From: Halorussus salinus
GTDB taxonomy: Archaea > Halobacteriota > Halobacteria > Halobacteriales > Haladaptataceae
Length of the DNA: 64,000 bases
Direction of reading: 5' to 3'
Assembly (NCBI RefSeq): GCF_004765815.2
Contig: NZ_ML974127.1
Span: 784,927-848,926 of the forward strand
How positions within the stretch are numbered: position 1 is the first letter of the stretch; every line of letters starts with the position of its first letter. The notes under the pieces were generated by a model. It had not been told where the DNA came from. It was given only the letters and a program-made list of their open reading frames with translations, and made no database searches. Of this stretch, positions 24,938 through 33,640 are shown piece by piece. The translations under genes were made by a program, and so were the position numbers.

Positions 24938-25414
24938 ATGAGTACGACTCAGACCGACGACCTCTCGAAACTCCGGACGACCGCGGACTACCAGTTCGGG
25001 GCGGGCGTCGGCGCGGCGCTGTTCCCCGAGGACGAGGACCTCGAAGTCAAACGCTCGTCGTCGGGGCGGCCACAGCAGGTCGTCGCCGACTCGGGACGAC
25101 TCGTGACCTACGGCACCGACGGCCGGTTCACCCTCGGACTGGAAGGCGGTCGCCGGGTCGCGGCCGCCCTCGACGCTCCGGCGGGCCGGGTCGTCGTCGG
25201 CGACGAGAGCGAACCGTTCGTCCGCGAGGGCAAGAACGTCTTCGCGAAGTTCGTCGCCGCGGTCGGTTCCGAGATTCGTCCCGGCGACGAGGTGGCAATC
25301 GTCCACGAGGACGGCCCGATTCTGGGAGTCGGTCGCGCCGAACTTTCCGCTGACGCGATGACCGACTTCGACACCGGGATGGCCGTGATGGTCCGCGAGG
25401 GCGCGGACGAGTAG
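24938..25414 (+). CDS. Stand-alone PUA domain protein
   Basis: 158 residues. The C-terminal 75 residues are a PUA domain: [25 protein letters not shown] (partial), [23 protein letters not shown]. The N-terminal part, ADYQFGAGVGAALFPEDED with RQV-like [19 protein letters not shown], matches the domain preceding PUA in archaeal tRNA-guanine transglycosylase-type proteins. Likely binds structured RNA or helps a tRNA modification enzyme. Start MSTTQTDD is chosen since the preceding 32 codons have non-coding composition. Its 3' half overlaps the open frame of the gene on the opposite strand. Confidence 0.8.
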   Translation: MSTTQTDDLSKLRTTADYQFGAGVGAALFPEDEDLEVKRSSSGRPQQVVADSGRLVTYGTDGRFTLGLEGGRRVAAALDAPAGRVVVGDESEPFVREGKNVFAKFVAAVGSEIRPGDEVAIVHEDGPILGVGRAELSADAMTDFDTGMAVMVREGADE

Positions 25415-26400
25415 CCGAGCGCGCTGGCGGTACTGCCGGTCTCCCCACTGCCCCTGCCATCGACCACGCTCGCGTCACTACCGACGCCACCGACCGCGCT
25501 CGCGTTACCGTCCCCGTCACCGACTCCAATTCCGGTCGCCAGCCACGCCTCCTCGTGGACGTTTCCGAGCGAGTCGCGGTAGGTCGCCGTCCCCGAGACG
25601 AGGTAGGTGCCGGGCGGGGTCGCGTCGTCGGCCCCCATCGGCACCGTGACCCTCTCGGTCTCGCCGGGTTCGAGCGCCGAGAAGTAGAATCCGACCCGCG
25701 CCCGGCGGTCGAGTCGCGTCCCGAGGTACACCGAGCCGTTGTCCGCCGAGAGCGTCAGGCCGACCTCGGTGGCGGTCTCGGTGCCCGCGTTCGTCACCGC
25801 GAACGCGACCTCCTCGCTCTCGCCCGGCGCGAGCGACTGGTCGCCGGGCGTCTCGATTCGGAGTCGGGGCGTGGGCCGGACGACCAGCGAGGCGTTCAGC
25901 ACGTCGGTTCTGGTCCGGAGCGTCGCGGTCTGATTTCCCTCTGCGGTGGCGGCGTACGAGTACGTCACCTCGAAGGGAATCCGGTACGTACCGGGCGCGA
26001 GTTGCCCGACCGCGACCCGGAACTCGACGGGGTCCGAGACCCCCGACGGCACCGTCCCCACCGGAACCCGGCCGGTCCGGAAGGCGAGTTCGTCTGCGAG
26101 ACGGTCGGGGAACCGCTCGGTTCGGGGTCGAACCGAGACGTTGTAGGCCGTCGTCACGCGGGCCTCCTCGCGAGGAGCGCCGCCGCGAACCACGCGGGCG
26201 TCGTTGACCAACACCGCCGAGAGCGTCGCCGTCTCGCCGGGCGAGACGCTGTCGTTCGGGACGACGAGGAGGAAGTTCGGCCGCCCGACGACCGTCCCCT
26301 CCTGCGCGGGCCGTCCGTCTCGCAGGCCCGCAGACGGGACCGTCGCGAGACCGGCGACGAGACAGACCGCGAGCGCGAGCGCGACCCAAACTCGGGACAT
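25108..26400 (-). CDS. Secreted NEW3/COG1361-like protein, 3' end abnormal
   Basis: Starts [20 protein letters not shown], a Sec signal peptide, followed by two extracellular beta domains of the NEW3/COG1361 kind ([26 protein letters not shown], partial; [24 protein letters not shown], partial). After about residue 330 the sequence loses domain character. No stop occurs in frame until 25108, so the predicted 430-residue product runs 307 bases antisense into the PUA gene. Proteins of this type normally end with a membrane anchor, which is absent. This suggests loss of the original 3' end, leaving read-through into unrelated DNA. The N-terminal 330 residues are credible. Confidence 0.65.
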   Translation of the reverse strand: MSRVWVALALAVCLVAGLATVPSAGLRDGRPAQEGTVVGRPNFLLVVPNDSVSPGETATLSAVLVNDARVVRGGAPREEARVTTAYNVSVRPRTERFPDRLADELAFRTGRVPVGTVPSGVSDPVEFRVAVGQLAPGTYRIPFEVTYSYAATAEGNQTATLRTRTDVLNASLVVRPTPRLRIETPGDQSLAPGESEEVAFAVTNAGTETATEVGLTLSADNGSVYLGTRLDRRARVGFYFSALEPGETERVTVPMGADDATPPGTYLVSGTATYRDSLGNVHEEAWLATGIGVGDGDGNASAVGGVGSDASVVDGRGSGETGSTASALGYSSAPSRTITAIPVSKSVIASAESSARPTPRIGPSSWTIATSSPGRISEPTAATNFAKTFLPSRTNGSLSSPTTTRPAGASRAAATRRPPSSPRVNRPSVP

Positions 26401-26542
26401 ACACCCCGTCTCGGCGTCTGCGACCAGAAAGCTGTCGGCGAGTCCTCCTCGGACCTCGATTCCGACTGGCCGACCCGACCGACCCGACCTGCGTCGGTGC
26501 CGGTCCGCCAACCTTATTTCTCCACGCTCCGACGAGTCGAGT

Positions 26543-26944
26543 ATGTTTGGAGGAGGAGGCGGCGGCGGTGGACTCGACCCGCGCAAGATGCAACAGATGA
26601 TGAAGCAGATGGGTATCGACGTGGACGAACTCGACGCCGAGGAGGTCGTCATCACGAAGAGCGACGGCGAACAACTCGTCTTCGACAACCCGGAGATTAC
26701 CGTGATGGACGCCCGCGGTCAGGAGACCTATCAGGTCGTCGGCGAACCCGAGACCCGCGACGCGAGCAACGCGAGCGCGGTCGAGTCGGGCGACGCCGAC
26801 GCGGGCGGCGACGCCGGGAGCGCGATTCCCGACGACGACATCGAAATCGTCGCCATGCGGACCGGCGCGAGCGAGGACGAGGCTCGTGAGGCCCTCGAAG
26901 CGACCGACGGCGACCTCGCGGCCGCAGTCGAGCGCCTAGAGTGA
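26543..26944 (+). CDS. nac: Nascent polypeptide-associated complex protein
   Basis: Archaeal NAC, a homodimeric chaperone binding ribosomes and emerging chains. 133 residues: a glycine run [20 protein letters not shown] at the N-terminus, the NAC beta barrel [20 protein letters not shown], an acidic linker around 75-95, and a C-terminal UBA domain ([20 protein letters not shown]) near 97-133. Its stop overlaps the GTG start of the tRNA methyltransferase by four bases, the standard archaeal gene order. Confidence 0.93.
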   Translation: MFGGGGGGGGLDPRKMQQMMKQMGIDVDELDAEEVVITKSDGEQLVFDNPEITVMDARGQETYQVVGEPETRDASNASAVESGDADAGGDAGSAIPDDDIEIVAMRTGASEDEAREALEATDGDLAAAVERLE

Positions 26945-27723
26945 CGGTCCTGCTGGTTCACGGCGACCGGGAGTACCTCCGGGAACCGGGCGAGGAGCTA
27001 CAGACCGACCTCGGGGTCCTCGACGTACCCGACGACGTGGAACCCGGCCAGACGCTGGAGACCCACCTCGGCGAACCGTTCGAGGTCCGGCGGTTGCGCG
27101 GTCCCGATTTGTTCAACCACTTCGAGCGCACCGGCGCGCCGATGATGCCCCGCGACGTGGGACTCATCGTCGGTCACACCGGCGTCGCCGCGGGTGACCG
27201 CGTGCTGGACGCCGGGACCGGAACGGGCGTCCTCTCGGCGTACCTCGGCCGAATGGGTGCGGACGTGACCACCTACGAGCGCGACTCCGACTTCGCCGAC
27301 GTGGCGCGCGAGAACATGAAACTGGCCGACGTGGCCGACTCCGTGGAGGTCCGTACCGGCGACCTGACCGCGGAGCTAGCTGGCACGGGCGACCAATCGA
27401 CCGACGCGAGCGACGGGTCGGACTCTCCCGCGGCCGATTCGGACCTCGGCGAGTTCGACGTGCTGACCCTCGACACCGAGGACGCGCCCGAGGTCGTCGC
27501 TCGCGCGCCCGACCTGCTGGCCCGCGGGGGCTACGTCGCGGTCTACTCGCCGTTCGTGGAGGCGACCCGCGAGGTCGTGGAGGCGGCCCGCGAGGTCGGA
27601 CTCGCCGACGTGGAGACGTTCGAGACCATCCAGCGCCGGATGGACTTCGACGACCGGGGGTCGCGGCCTTCCACCGCTGGCGTCGGGCACACGGGGTATC
27701 TGACCTTCGCGCGGCGGCCGTAA
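26941..27723 (+). CDS. trmI: tRNA (adenine-N1)-methyltransferase TrmI
   Basis: Archaeal enzyme making m1A at positions 57/58 of tRNA. 260 residues starting from GTG. N-terminal beta domain, then [24 protein letters not shown] motif [19 protein letters not shown] near 82-99, [16 protein letters not shown] and the catalytic-loop region [17 protein letters not shown] 25-residue acidic Ser/Asp insert ([19 protein letters not shown], partial) lies between motifs. C-terminal [17 protein letters not shown] is typical. Translationally coupled to nac. Confidence 0.92.
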   Translation: MTVLLVHGDREYLREPGEELQTDLGVLDVPDDVEPGQTLETHLGEPFEVRRLRGPDLFNHFERTGAPMMPRDVGLIVGHTGVAAGDRVLDAGTGTGVLSAYLGRMGADVTTYERDSDFADVARENMKLADVADSVEVRTGDLTAELAGTGDQSTDASDGSDSPAADSDLGEFDVLTLDTEDAPEVVARAPDLLARGGYVAVYSPFVEATREVVEAAREVGLADVETFETIQRRMDFDDRGSRPSTAGVGHTGYLTFARRP

Positions 27724-27858
27724 CGGAATCGGAACCCGCCCGACGCCCCGTGTTCGGCCGGTTCACACACCACCTATTCTCTCGTAGGCCGGGCCTCGGT
27801 CCGCGAAGTCGGGCCATAACAAAGCCGACGGTCGCCCTCCTTGGAGACGACACTCCGC

Positions 27859-28662
27859 ATGTCCGAGACACTATCAGCCGCGCTCCTCGTTCGCGGTCCA
27901 GACGTTCCCGCGTGGCAGGCCCGCGCCGTCGAGTCGATGCTCGCCCGGACCGACGCCGAGGTCTCGCTCGTCGTCCGGTGTACCGAAGCGACCGGCGGGA
28001 AGGCGGGCGGTCTGAGCCACTACCTCGACCGCTTCCGGGAGTACCCGCTCTGGACGCCGGTCGGCGCGGCGGTCCGACTCGGCGACCCGCCCGCCTACCA
28101 GCGACCGCGCGACGTGGCGGCTATCGAGGGACTCGGCGACCCGGAGACGCTGGCGGTCGAACCCCGACCGGCCCCGGACTTCGGCAACGTCCTGCCCGAC
28201 CGCGCGGTCGAAGCGGTCGGCGAGACGGACGTGGCGATTCGCTTCGGATTCGGCATCCTGAAAGGCGACGTGCTGGACGCGCCCGAACACGGCGTCCTGA
28301 GCTTTCACCACGGCGACCTCCGGGAGTACCGCGGGATGCCCTGTGGCTTCTGGGAGTTTCTCCACGACGAGGAGACCGGCGGCGTGACGCTCCAACGACT
28401 CACCGAGACGTTGGACGGCGGGGAGGTCGTCGCCTACGAACCGGTGGACCTCGCCGACGCCCGAACGTGGTCGGCGGTCCGCGAGCGCCTGTTCGCGGTC
28501 TCCGACGACGTGCTGGTGGAGGGCGTCCGGAACGTCGCGTCGGGCGTCGAACCGGAGTCGCCCGATGAGTTGGGCGACCTCTACTCGCTTCCGGAGGGCG
28601 GCGACGTGCTGAAGTACGTCTTCAAGGAAGGGACGGGGCGAGTCCGGCGGGTCGTGGGGTAG
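27859..28662 (+). CDS. Formyltransferase-fold protein (GART/FMT-like)
   Basis: 267 residues. The formyltransferase pattern is visible: IRFGFGILKGDVLDAPEHGVLSFHHGDLREYRGM (partial), corresponding to the HPSLLPRYRG loop, and GGVTLQRLTETLDGGEVVAYE, corresponding to GVTLH..D.GLDTG. The usual Asn-His pair is replaced by FHHGDL, so catalysis needs caution. Related haloarchaeal proteins may formylate sugars or be paralogues of methionyl-tRNA formyltransferase. ATG at 27859 follows GACACTCCGC; upstream 135 bases are non-coding. Confidence 0.75.
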   Translation: MSETLSAALLVRGPDVPAWQARAVESMLARTDAEVSLVVRCTEATGGKAGGLSHYLDRFREYPLWTPVGAAVRLGDPPAYQRPRDVAAIEGLGDPETLAVEPRPAPDFGNVLPDRAVEAVGETDVAIRFGFGILKGDVLDAPEHGVLSFHHGDLREYRGMPCGFWEFLHDEETGGVTLQRLTETLDGGEVVAYEPVDLADARTWSAVRERLFAVSDDVLVEGVRNVASGVEPESPDELGDLYSLPEGGDVLKYVFKEGTGRVRRVVG

Positions 28663-28783
28663 TCTCCTCGAATCGCCGACGAACCGCGAGCCAGCGAGCC
28701 GGAGGCTCGCGCACCAGCTAATTCTCTCGTACCAGTAGTTCTACCGCGAGTGAGGGAGCGAAGCGACCGAGCGAGCGGCCCTT

Positions 28784-28866
28784 TTTTGATCCACATTTTT
28801 TCGAGGAGGGGTGCCCGCAGGACGCGACCACAGGTCGCGTCCGAGGACACCCGACGAAGAAAAAAG
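28784..28866. terminator. Convergent terminator region with T runs and long hairpin
   Basis: On the + strand TTTTTT runs at about 28784-28789 and 28796-28801 follow the formyltransferase gene. On the minus strand six Ts at about 28861-28866 follow the transcription factor S gene. Between them GGACGCGACC (28820-28829) pairs perfectly with GGTCGCGTCC (28833-28842) across a three-base loop, and flanking GGGTG/CACCC extends the stem. U tracts are the known archaeal termination signal; the hairpin is inferred to help. Confidence 0.65.
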
Positions 28867-28873
28867 GTGGTCG

Positions 28874-29191
28874 TTAGTTGTCGTCTTCCCGCCACTTGTG
28901 TTCGCACTCGGTACAGATGAAGAAGCGCGTCTCGCTCTCGTCGGCCGCGCGAATCTGTTGCATGTACCAGCGCGCGCGGTCGTTGCCACACTCCGGGCAG
29001 TGGGCGTCCGTGGTCGGGAGCGCGCTCTCCTCGTCGCCCTTGCTGGTCTCGATGAGTTCGGTGGCCTCCTGATCTTCGGTCACGACGTAGTTGGCGTCGG
29101 GGTCTTTCGGCGTCTTGTTGCCACAGCTCCCACAGACCCACAGCTCGTCCTCTGCCTTCATCATCGAACCGCACTCGTCACAGAACTCCAT
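28874..29191 (-). CDS. tfs: Transcription factor S (TFIIS/RPB9-like)
   Basis: RNA polymerase cleavage factor rescuing backtracked complexes. 105 residues. N-terminal zinc ribbon MEFCDECGSMMKAEDELWVC with a CGSCG, C-terminal ribbon CPECGNDRARWYMQQIR and FFICTECEHKW. The acidic AADE loop between the last two cysteine pairs, needed for cleavage in TFIIS, is present (IRAADESETRF). The start at 29191 gives the standard N-terminus; a GTG three codons earlier is possible. Confidence 0.93.
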   Translation of the reverse strand: MEFCDECGSMMKAEDELWVCGSCGNKTPKDPDANYVVTEDQEATELIETSKGDEESALPTTDAHCPECGNDRARWYMQQIRAADESETRFFICTECEHKWREDDN

Positions 29192-29239
29192 TGTTGTCAC
29201 GCCGTAGCCGACCCGGCAAGTTAAGCGACCGGTTTTGGC

Positions 29240-29497
29240 TTACCCCTCGCCCTCCGACTGGTACGGTTCGCCCACCGCCTCCCGCGGCAGGGCGTTGTTG
29301 ATCTCCGACTGAAGCTCCTCGTTCGAGTCGAACTCGTTGGCCGGAACGTCGGCGATCAGTTCCCCCAAGTTACGCTCCCCGTCGGCGAGCAGCAGCGTCA
29401 CGTCCTCGAACTCGCTGGCCGCGGTCTCCCGCGTAGCTGGATACGACAGTTCGCCGAGGACCGACTCGACGCGGCTGAGTTTGACCTCCCGTGCCAT
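29240..29497 (-). CDS. DUF5789-type small protein
   Basis: 85 residues starting MAREVKLSRVESVLGELSYP and ending LPREAVGEPYQSEGEG, a pattern I recall from the haloarchaeal DUF5789 family. Predicted to be helical with a short beta hairpin around VTLLLADGERNLGELI. Function unknown. The long frame upstream is the shadow of the divergent oxidoreductase. Confidence 0.82.
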   Translation of the reverse strand: MAREVKLSRVESVLGELSYPATRETAASEFEDVTLLLADGERNLGELIADVPANEFDSNEELQSEINNALPREAVGEPYQSEGEG

Positions 29498-29593
29498 GGT
29501 CCGGGCTACGACGAGTCGGCCCTTAGGTGTTGTCGGCGATTTCCGTCGCCGCGGAGCAGAGAAAATTTGTTCCGTGCGCCCGAACTGCCCGGC

Positions 29594-30862
29594 ATGACCG
29601 AAGTCGTCGTCGCTGGCGGAGGACTGGCCGGACTGGTCGCGGCGCGTCACTTGGCCGACGCGGGCGCGGACGTGCGACTCTACGAGCGCCACCGCGAGTT
29701 GGGCGGGCGGGTCCGGAGCCTGCGTCGCGACGGGTTCGTCTTCGACCGCGGGTTTCAGGTGCTGTTCACCGCCTACCCGGCGGTCCGCCGGGAGTTGGAC
29801 CTCGATTCGCTCGACCTGCGCTACTTCAAGCCCGGTGCCGTAATCGCCCGGCCCGGCGAGCGCGCGACGCTCTCGGACCCCTTCCGGGACGTGGACGCCG
29901 CGCTGGAGTCGGCGCTCAACCGCGACGTGACGTGGCGAGACAAGCTGAAGGTCCTTGGACTCCGACGGGAACTCGCCGACAAGCCCGACCGCGAGATTTT
30001 CGACGGCCGCGACGCTTCGACCCGCGAGTACCTCCGCGAACGGGGCTTCTCCGAGCAATTCCTCGACAACTTCGCCGGGCCGTTCTACGGCGGCATCACG
30101 CTCGACCGGAGTCTGGAGACCTCGAAGAAGGTCTTCGAGTTCACGTTCAAGATGCTCACGGTCGGGCGCATCGCGGTCCCCGCCCGCGGGATGGCCGCGA
30201 TAAGCGAGCGACTGGCCGAGGCCGCCCGCGAGGAGGGCGTCGAGGTCGTGACCGACGAGACCGTGACCGACCTCCGCGCGAACGGCCGCGACCCGCAACT
30301 CGAACTCGGCCGGGACTCGACCACCGCCGACGCCGTGGTGGTCGCCACCGACCCGAAGGAAGCCCGCGAGCTGACCGGCGTCGAGTCGATTCCGACCGAC
30401 GCGAAGGGCTGTGTCACGCAGTACTACGCCTTCGACGGCCCGGAACTCGACGTGGGTAAGCGACTCCTGCTCAACGCCGAATCCAACGCGCCGAACCAAA
30501 TCGCCCAACTCTCGTCGGTCGCCCCCGAGTACGCGCCGGACGACCGCAACCTCCTGAGCGCGACGTTCCTCGGCGTCCCCGACGACCCGGACGAGGAGCT
30601 AGCCGCCCAGACGGCCCGGACGCTCGACGCGTGGTACCCCGAGCGGCGCGTCGAGTTGGAACCCCTGCACACGAGTCGCGTGGAGTTCGCGCAGTTCGCC
30701 CAACCGCCGGGGGTCCACCGGCGTCTGCCCGACGTGGACGCGCCGGAGGGGCCGGTCTACCTCGCGGGCGAGTTCACCGAGGCGTCGTCGCTGAACGCCG
30801 CGATGATGAGCGGGCGGAAGGCCGCGAAGACGGTGGCGAGCGACTTCGATTTGGACTCGTGA
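29594..30862 (+). CDS. FAD-dependent amine oxidase/phytoene desaturase-like oxidoreductase
   Basis: 422 residues. N-terminal dinucleotide fold VVVAGGGLAGLVAARHL with Glu in LYERHRELGGRVRS, the GG-box of amine-oxidase-type flavoproteins. FVFDRGFQVLFTAYP and the C-terminal FAD segment PVYLAGEFTEASSLNAAMMSG (partial) near 390-410 complete the pattern. The substrate is unknown; family members oxidise amines or desaturate isoprenoids. Starts 97 bases from the divergent DUF5789 gene. Confidence 0.85.
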   Translation: MTEVVVAGGGLAGLVAARHLADAGADVRLYERHRELGGRVRSLRRDGFVFDRGFQVLFTAYPAVRRELDLDSLDLRYFKPGAVIARPGERATLSDPFRDVDAALESALNRDVTWRDKLKVLGLRRELADKPDREIFDGRDASTREYLRERGFSEQFLDNFAGPFYGGITLDRSLETSKKVFEFTFKMLTVGRIAVPARGMAAISERLAEAAREEGVEVVTDETVTDLRANGRDPQLELGRDSTTADAVVVATDPKEARELTGVESIPTDAKGCVTQYYAFDGPELDVGKRLLLNAESNAPNQIAQLSSVAPEYAPDDRNLLSATFLGVPDDPDEELAAQTARTLDAWYPERRVELEPLHTSRVEFAQFAQPPGVHRRLPDVDAPEGPVYLAGEFTEASSLNAAMMSGRKAAKTVASDFDLDS

Positions 30863-31229
30863 AACCCGAAGCTACTCCCGGACTCTCGGAACTCGAATCG
30901 GACTCCTCCACCCCGGCGCGTGCGGCGCGGCGCTCTCGTGCGCCGCGCCCGTCCGCGCGAGGTCTGCACGAGCGGACGTGAGTGCAGGCTCGGGAGACGC
31001 GGTTTGTCTCCCGGTGGCCGAGGACCGCAACGCAGTGAGGACCGCAGGCGGTTGGGGAGGACGAGGAGCGGTGCCGTGCGGTTGCGGTAGACTCCTTGGC
31101 GTCGGTAATAGTTCGCTTCTCTCGACAGCGGTCGTCCGTCTCGCAAGTAGCGTCAATACCAACTCGCGTCTCCGTCGCATTCACTGTCTCGCAGACAGCG
31201 AAACCCACGGAAGTAACTACTTCACCGAT
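30863..31229. other. 367-base convergent spacer with several perfect GC hairpins
   Basis: No gene is seen. It holds GGCGCGGCGC/GCGCCGCGCC (30924-30949, loop of six), GGGAGAC/GTCTCCC near 30992-31012, and CGTCCG/CGGACG near 30949-30980. Both flanking genes point into it, so these stems likely act in termination or RNA 3'-end stability. Confidence 0.55.
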
Positions 31230-31952
31230 TCAAAGCATCCGTCGAAACTCGCCTAGCGGCGGGAACGACAGCACTTCTTCGCCATCCGAATCCCACACGA
31301 CCGGCCGAAACGCGTCCGCGTCCCGAACCAGTGGCGACTGGAAGTCCCGCGCCGACATCCCGTTGACCGCGACGCCGGGCGCGAGGCGGTTGAAGGCGGG
31401 CACCATCACCACGTCGCCGCCCCGGTAGGCCTCCGGCCCGTACAGCAGACAGGGGTGGCGCGTCCCCTCGATTTCGATGGCCGGGTGGTCGTGGCCGACG
31501 ACGTACCGGTCGGCCCTCTCGTCGGGCGCGGCGTGGCCGTGGACGACGAGGGTGTCGCCGACGCGGTACTCCTCGGGTGTCGGCACGGACGCCCAGTCGC
31601 ACGCCGCGCTCGCGGGCGACTCCTCGAGGAGACCGTCGAGCATCGAATCGTGGTTCCCGCGGACGACGACCAGCTCTGCGCCCGCGTCGGCGACGGTCCC
31701 GCCGAGCGCGGCCACCGTCTCGGCGACGCCCTCGGGAATCCGGTCGAAGGCGTGGAGGAGGTCGCCCGCGACCACGACCTCGGCGGGCGAGAAGTCGGTC
31801 AGCAGGGCGGCCAGCCGGTCGGTCAGGTCGGCGCGCTCGCCCAGCGGGAGTTCGACGGCCGAGGAGGCGTCCCGGCCGACGTGGAGGTCGGCGACCACGA
31901 GGGTCTCCTCGGCGGGGAGGTAGACCGCCCGGTCGCGGAACTGCGCGTCCAT
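31230..31952 (-). CDS. Metallophosphoesterase (MJ0037-like)
   Basis: 240 residues with all calcineurin-like motifs: LVVADLHVGRD, VVVAGDLLHAFD, VVVRGNHDSML, LVVHGHAAP and YVVGHDHPAIEI. The start MDAQFRDRAVYLPAEETLVV is typical for the archaeal family often encoded beside Lhr-type helicases, but no helicase is adjacent here. Cytosolic; substrate unknown. Unrelated in detail to the tandem pair at 22608 and 23319. Confidence 0.9.
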   Translation of the reverse strand: MDAQFRDRAVYLPAEETLVVADLHVGRDASSAVELPLGERADLTDRLAALLTDFSPAEVVVAGDLLHAFDRIPEGVAETVAALGGTVADAGAELVVVRGNHDSMLDGLLEESPASAACDWASVPTPEEYRVGDTLVVHGHAAPDERADRYVVGHDHPAIEIEGTRHPCLLYGPEAYRGGDVVMVPAFNRLAPGVAVNGMSARDFQSPLVRDADAFRPVVWDSDGEEVLSFPPLGEFRRML

Positions 31953-32071
31953 CGGCGCGGTGTAGGTGGCCGGGTGTCTTCGTGGTTGCGATTGCGACGC
32001 TTCGGTGTCGTATTTTCCCGGTCACTGAATCCGTCGAGACGGGCAGTCGGCTCCCGTCGAGGTCCCTATAC

Positions 32072-32111
32072 CGTTCTTAGAGAACGAGAAAAATGTGCTA
32101 TAAGATTATAG
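32072..32111. repeat. Two adjacent short palindromes in an AT-rich spacer
   Basis: CGTTCT-TAG-AGAACG at 32072-32086 and CTATAA-GA-TTATAG at 32098-32111 are perfect inverted repeats 11 bases apart. They lie 17 bases after the stop of the PIN gene and about 120 bases upstream of the phosphoesterase, both leftward, so they may be a terminator for the first or an operator for the second. Confidence 0.45.
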
Positions 32112-32128
32112 ATACGGCTCGAAGGAGC

Positions 32129-32545
32129 CTAGAGGTGGCCCGCGTCACGGTCGAGGAACGCCTCTCGCGTGCGGACGGCAACGCCCGCGACGCCGTCGCA
32201 GTCCCGCAGGTGGTGGTCGTCCGAGACCACGCCGTCCGCGGCGGCCGCGACCGCGCATTCGAGGACGGCATCGTCGTCGGGGTCGGCCGCGGCGTCGATT
32301 TCGACCGCGGGTTCGACCACGTGGGCGAACGCGACGACTCGCTCGACCGTCTCGGCGCGCCGGTCGGCCGGGTGCGGCAGGCGGTCGTCGGCGAGGACCG
32401 CGGCGAACTCCCGGCAGAGTGACGGCGAGAGGGCGGCCTCCACCGCTCCGTCCTCGGCGAGCGCGACGCAATCGGGGGACTCCTCGGGGAAGGCGAGTTC
32501 CGCCACGAGGACGTTCGTGTCGAAGACGACGGTCGGCCGGTTCAC
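32129..32545 (-). CDS. PIN domain protein (COG1569-like)
   Basis: 138 residues. Acidic PIN residues appear in VVFDTNVLVAELAFPEE (Asp9), DAAADPDDDAVLECAV near 90 and VSDDHHLRD near 110, the typical RNase centre. Usually the toxin of a toxin-antitoxin pair, but no antitoxin-like frame is adjacent on either side, so it is an orphan PIN or a housekeeping RNase. Divergent from the regulator at 32680. Confidence 0.85.
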   Translation of the reverse strand: MNRPTVVFDTNVLVAELAFPEESPDCVALAEDGAVEAALSPSLCREFAAVLADDRLPHPADRRAETVERVVAFAHVVEPAVEIDAAADPDDDAVLECAVAAAADGVVSDDHHLRDCDGVAGVAVRTREAFLDRDAGHL

Positions 32546-32679
32546 GCCGAGGAGTCCGGCCCGACCGACGAAAAGCGTCCCGAACCGCGTTCGGTCCCCA
32601 CCGAACCGGCCCCCATCACCGACCGCTCGAAACCGCCAACCGCCGGGGATTTATGTCCGTCGTCCCGAAATACGGCAGT

Positions 32680-33462
32680 ATGGCCGACGTTTTGGAGAAC
32701 AAACGCGCCGCGACGCGGTTTCGCATCCTCACCGAGATCGCCGAGCGCCAACCCGCGGTGAGTCAGGGCGAAATCGCGGACGCGGTCGGGGTGACGAGTC
32801 AGGCCGTCAGCGAGTACATCCGGGCGCTGGTCGAAGAGGAGTTAGTCGAGAAGGAGGGCCGGTCGCGCTACACCGTCACCAAGGAGGGCGTCGATTGGCT
32901 GTTGCAGGAGGCCGCCGACGTGCGCCGGTACGCCGACCACGTCACCGACGACGTGTTGGGGAGCGTCCAAGAGGAGGCCGCCATCGCCACCGACGACGTG
33001 ACCGAGGGCGAACCCGTCACGCTCTCGCTCCGGGCGGGACTCCTCCACGCGACGCCCGGCGAGGAGGGACCGGCGACCGGCGTCGCCACCACCGACGCCG
33101 AGGCGGGCGCGGACGTGGGCGTCACCGGGTTCGAGGGCATCATCGACTTCGACCCCGGCACGGTGACGGTGTATCAGGTGCCGCCGGTCCGGTCGGGCGG
33201 CGCGTCGGCCACCGACACCCCAACGCTCGCCGACGCCTGCGAGGCGGCCGACCTCGTGGCCGCGACGGGCGTCGAGGCCGTGGTGGCGCTCCGGCGGGCC
33301 GACTGCGACCCCGCGACGACGTTCGCCGCGGGCGAGGTCGCCGCCGAGGCCGCGGGTCGGGGTCTCGACGTGGTGGTCGTCGCCACCGCCGACATCGTGG
33401 GCCGAGTCACCGACGCGCTCCGCGACGGCAACGTCACCTACGAGGTCTCGGAACTCGGCTAA
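32680..33462 (+). CDS. Winged-helix transcriptional regulator with C-terminal ligand-type domain
   Basis: 260 residues. An N-terminal winged helix (RFRILTEIAERQPAVSQGEI, partial; VTSQAVSEYIRALVEEELVEKEGRSRYTVT, partial) spans about 10-75. The rest forms alternating beta/alpha segments with ATGVEAVVALRRADCDPATT and DVVVVATADIVGRV near the end, which resembles a substrate-sensing domain. ATG at 32680 is chosen because GATTTATG 30 bases upstream reads as the TATA element; the alternative ATG at 32653 would lie inside that element. Confidence 0.8.
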   Translation: MADVLENKRAATRFRILTEIAERQPAVSQGEIADAVGVTSQAVSEYIRALVEEELVEKEGRSRYTVTKEGVDWLLQEAADVRRYADHVTDDVLGSVQEEAAIATDDVTEGEPVTLSLRAGLLHATPGEEGPATGVATTDAEAGADVGVTGFEGIIDFDPGTVTVYQVPPVRSGGASATDTPTLADACEAADLVAATGVEAVVALRRADCDPATTFAAGEVAAEAAGRGLDVVVVATADIVGRVTDALRDGNVTYEVSELG

Positions 33463-33503
33463 TTACGGAGTCGAAAAAGTACGGTTCTCCTCGTCGCTCG
33501 ATT

Positions 33504-33602
33504 TCAGTCCTCGTTTTCGTCTTCGTTCTCGTTGAAGTCTCCCTTGAAGACCGTCTGTCCTTCGAAGCTAGGTTTCTCTTCGTCTTCGGTGTGGTCGGTC
33601 AT
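33504..33602 (-). CDS. Small acidic protein, 32 residues
   Basis: Reads MTDHTEDEEKPSFEGQTVF then KGDFNENEDENED, highly acidic with a central SFEGQTVFKGDF segment. A TATA element lies 27 bases ahead on the same strand, the leaderless distance. It follows the GC-poor membrane protein gene by 38 bases. Function unknown; such a small acidic peptide could be an antitoxin-like or regulatory partner, which is speculation. Confidence 0.5.
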   Translation of the reverse strand: MTDHTEDEEKPSFEGQTVFKGDFNENEDENED

Positions 33603-33628
33603 AGCGTCTAGCAATATCTTCGGCGTCA

Positions 33629-33635
33629 TATAAAT
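33629..33635 (-). promoter_or_regulatory. TATA element for the 32-residue acidic gene
   Basis: On the minus strand TTTATAT, 27 bases before the ATG at 33602. It immediately follows the stop of the upstream gene, indicating independent transcription. Confidence 0.5.
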
Positions 33636-33640
33636 TCGGT

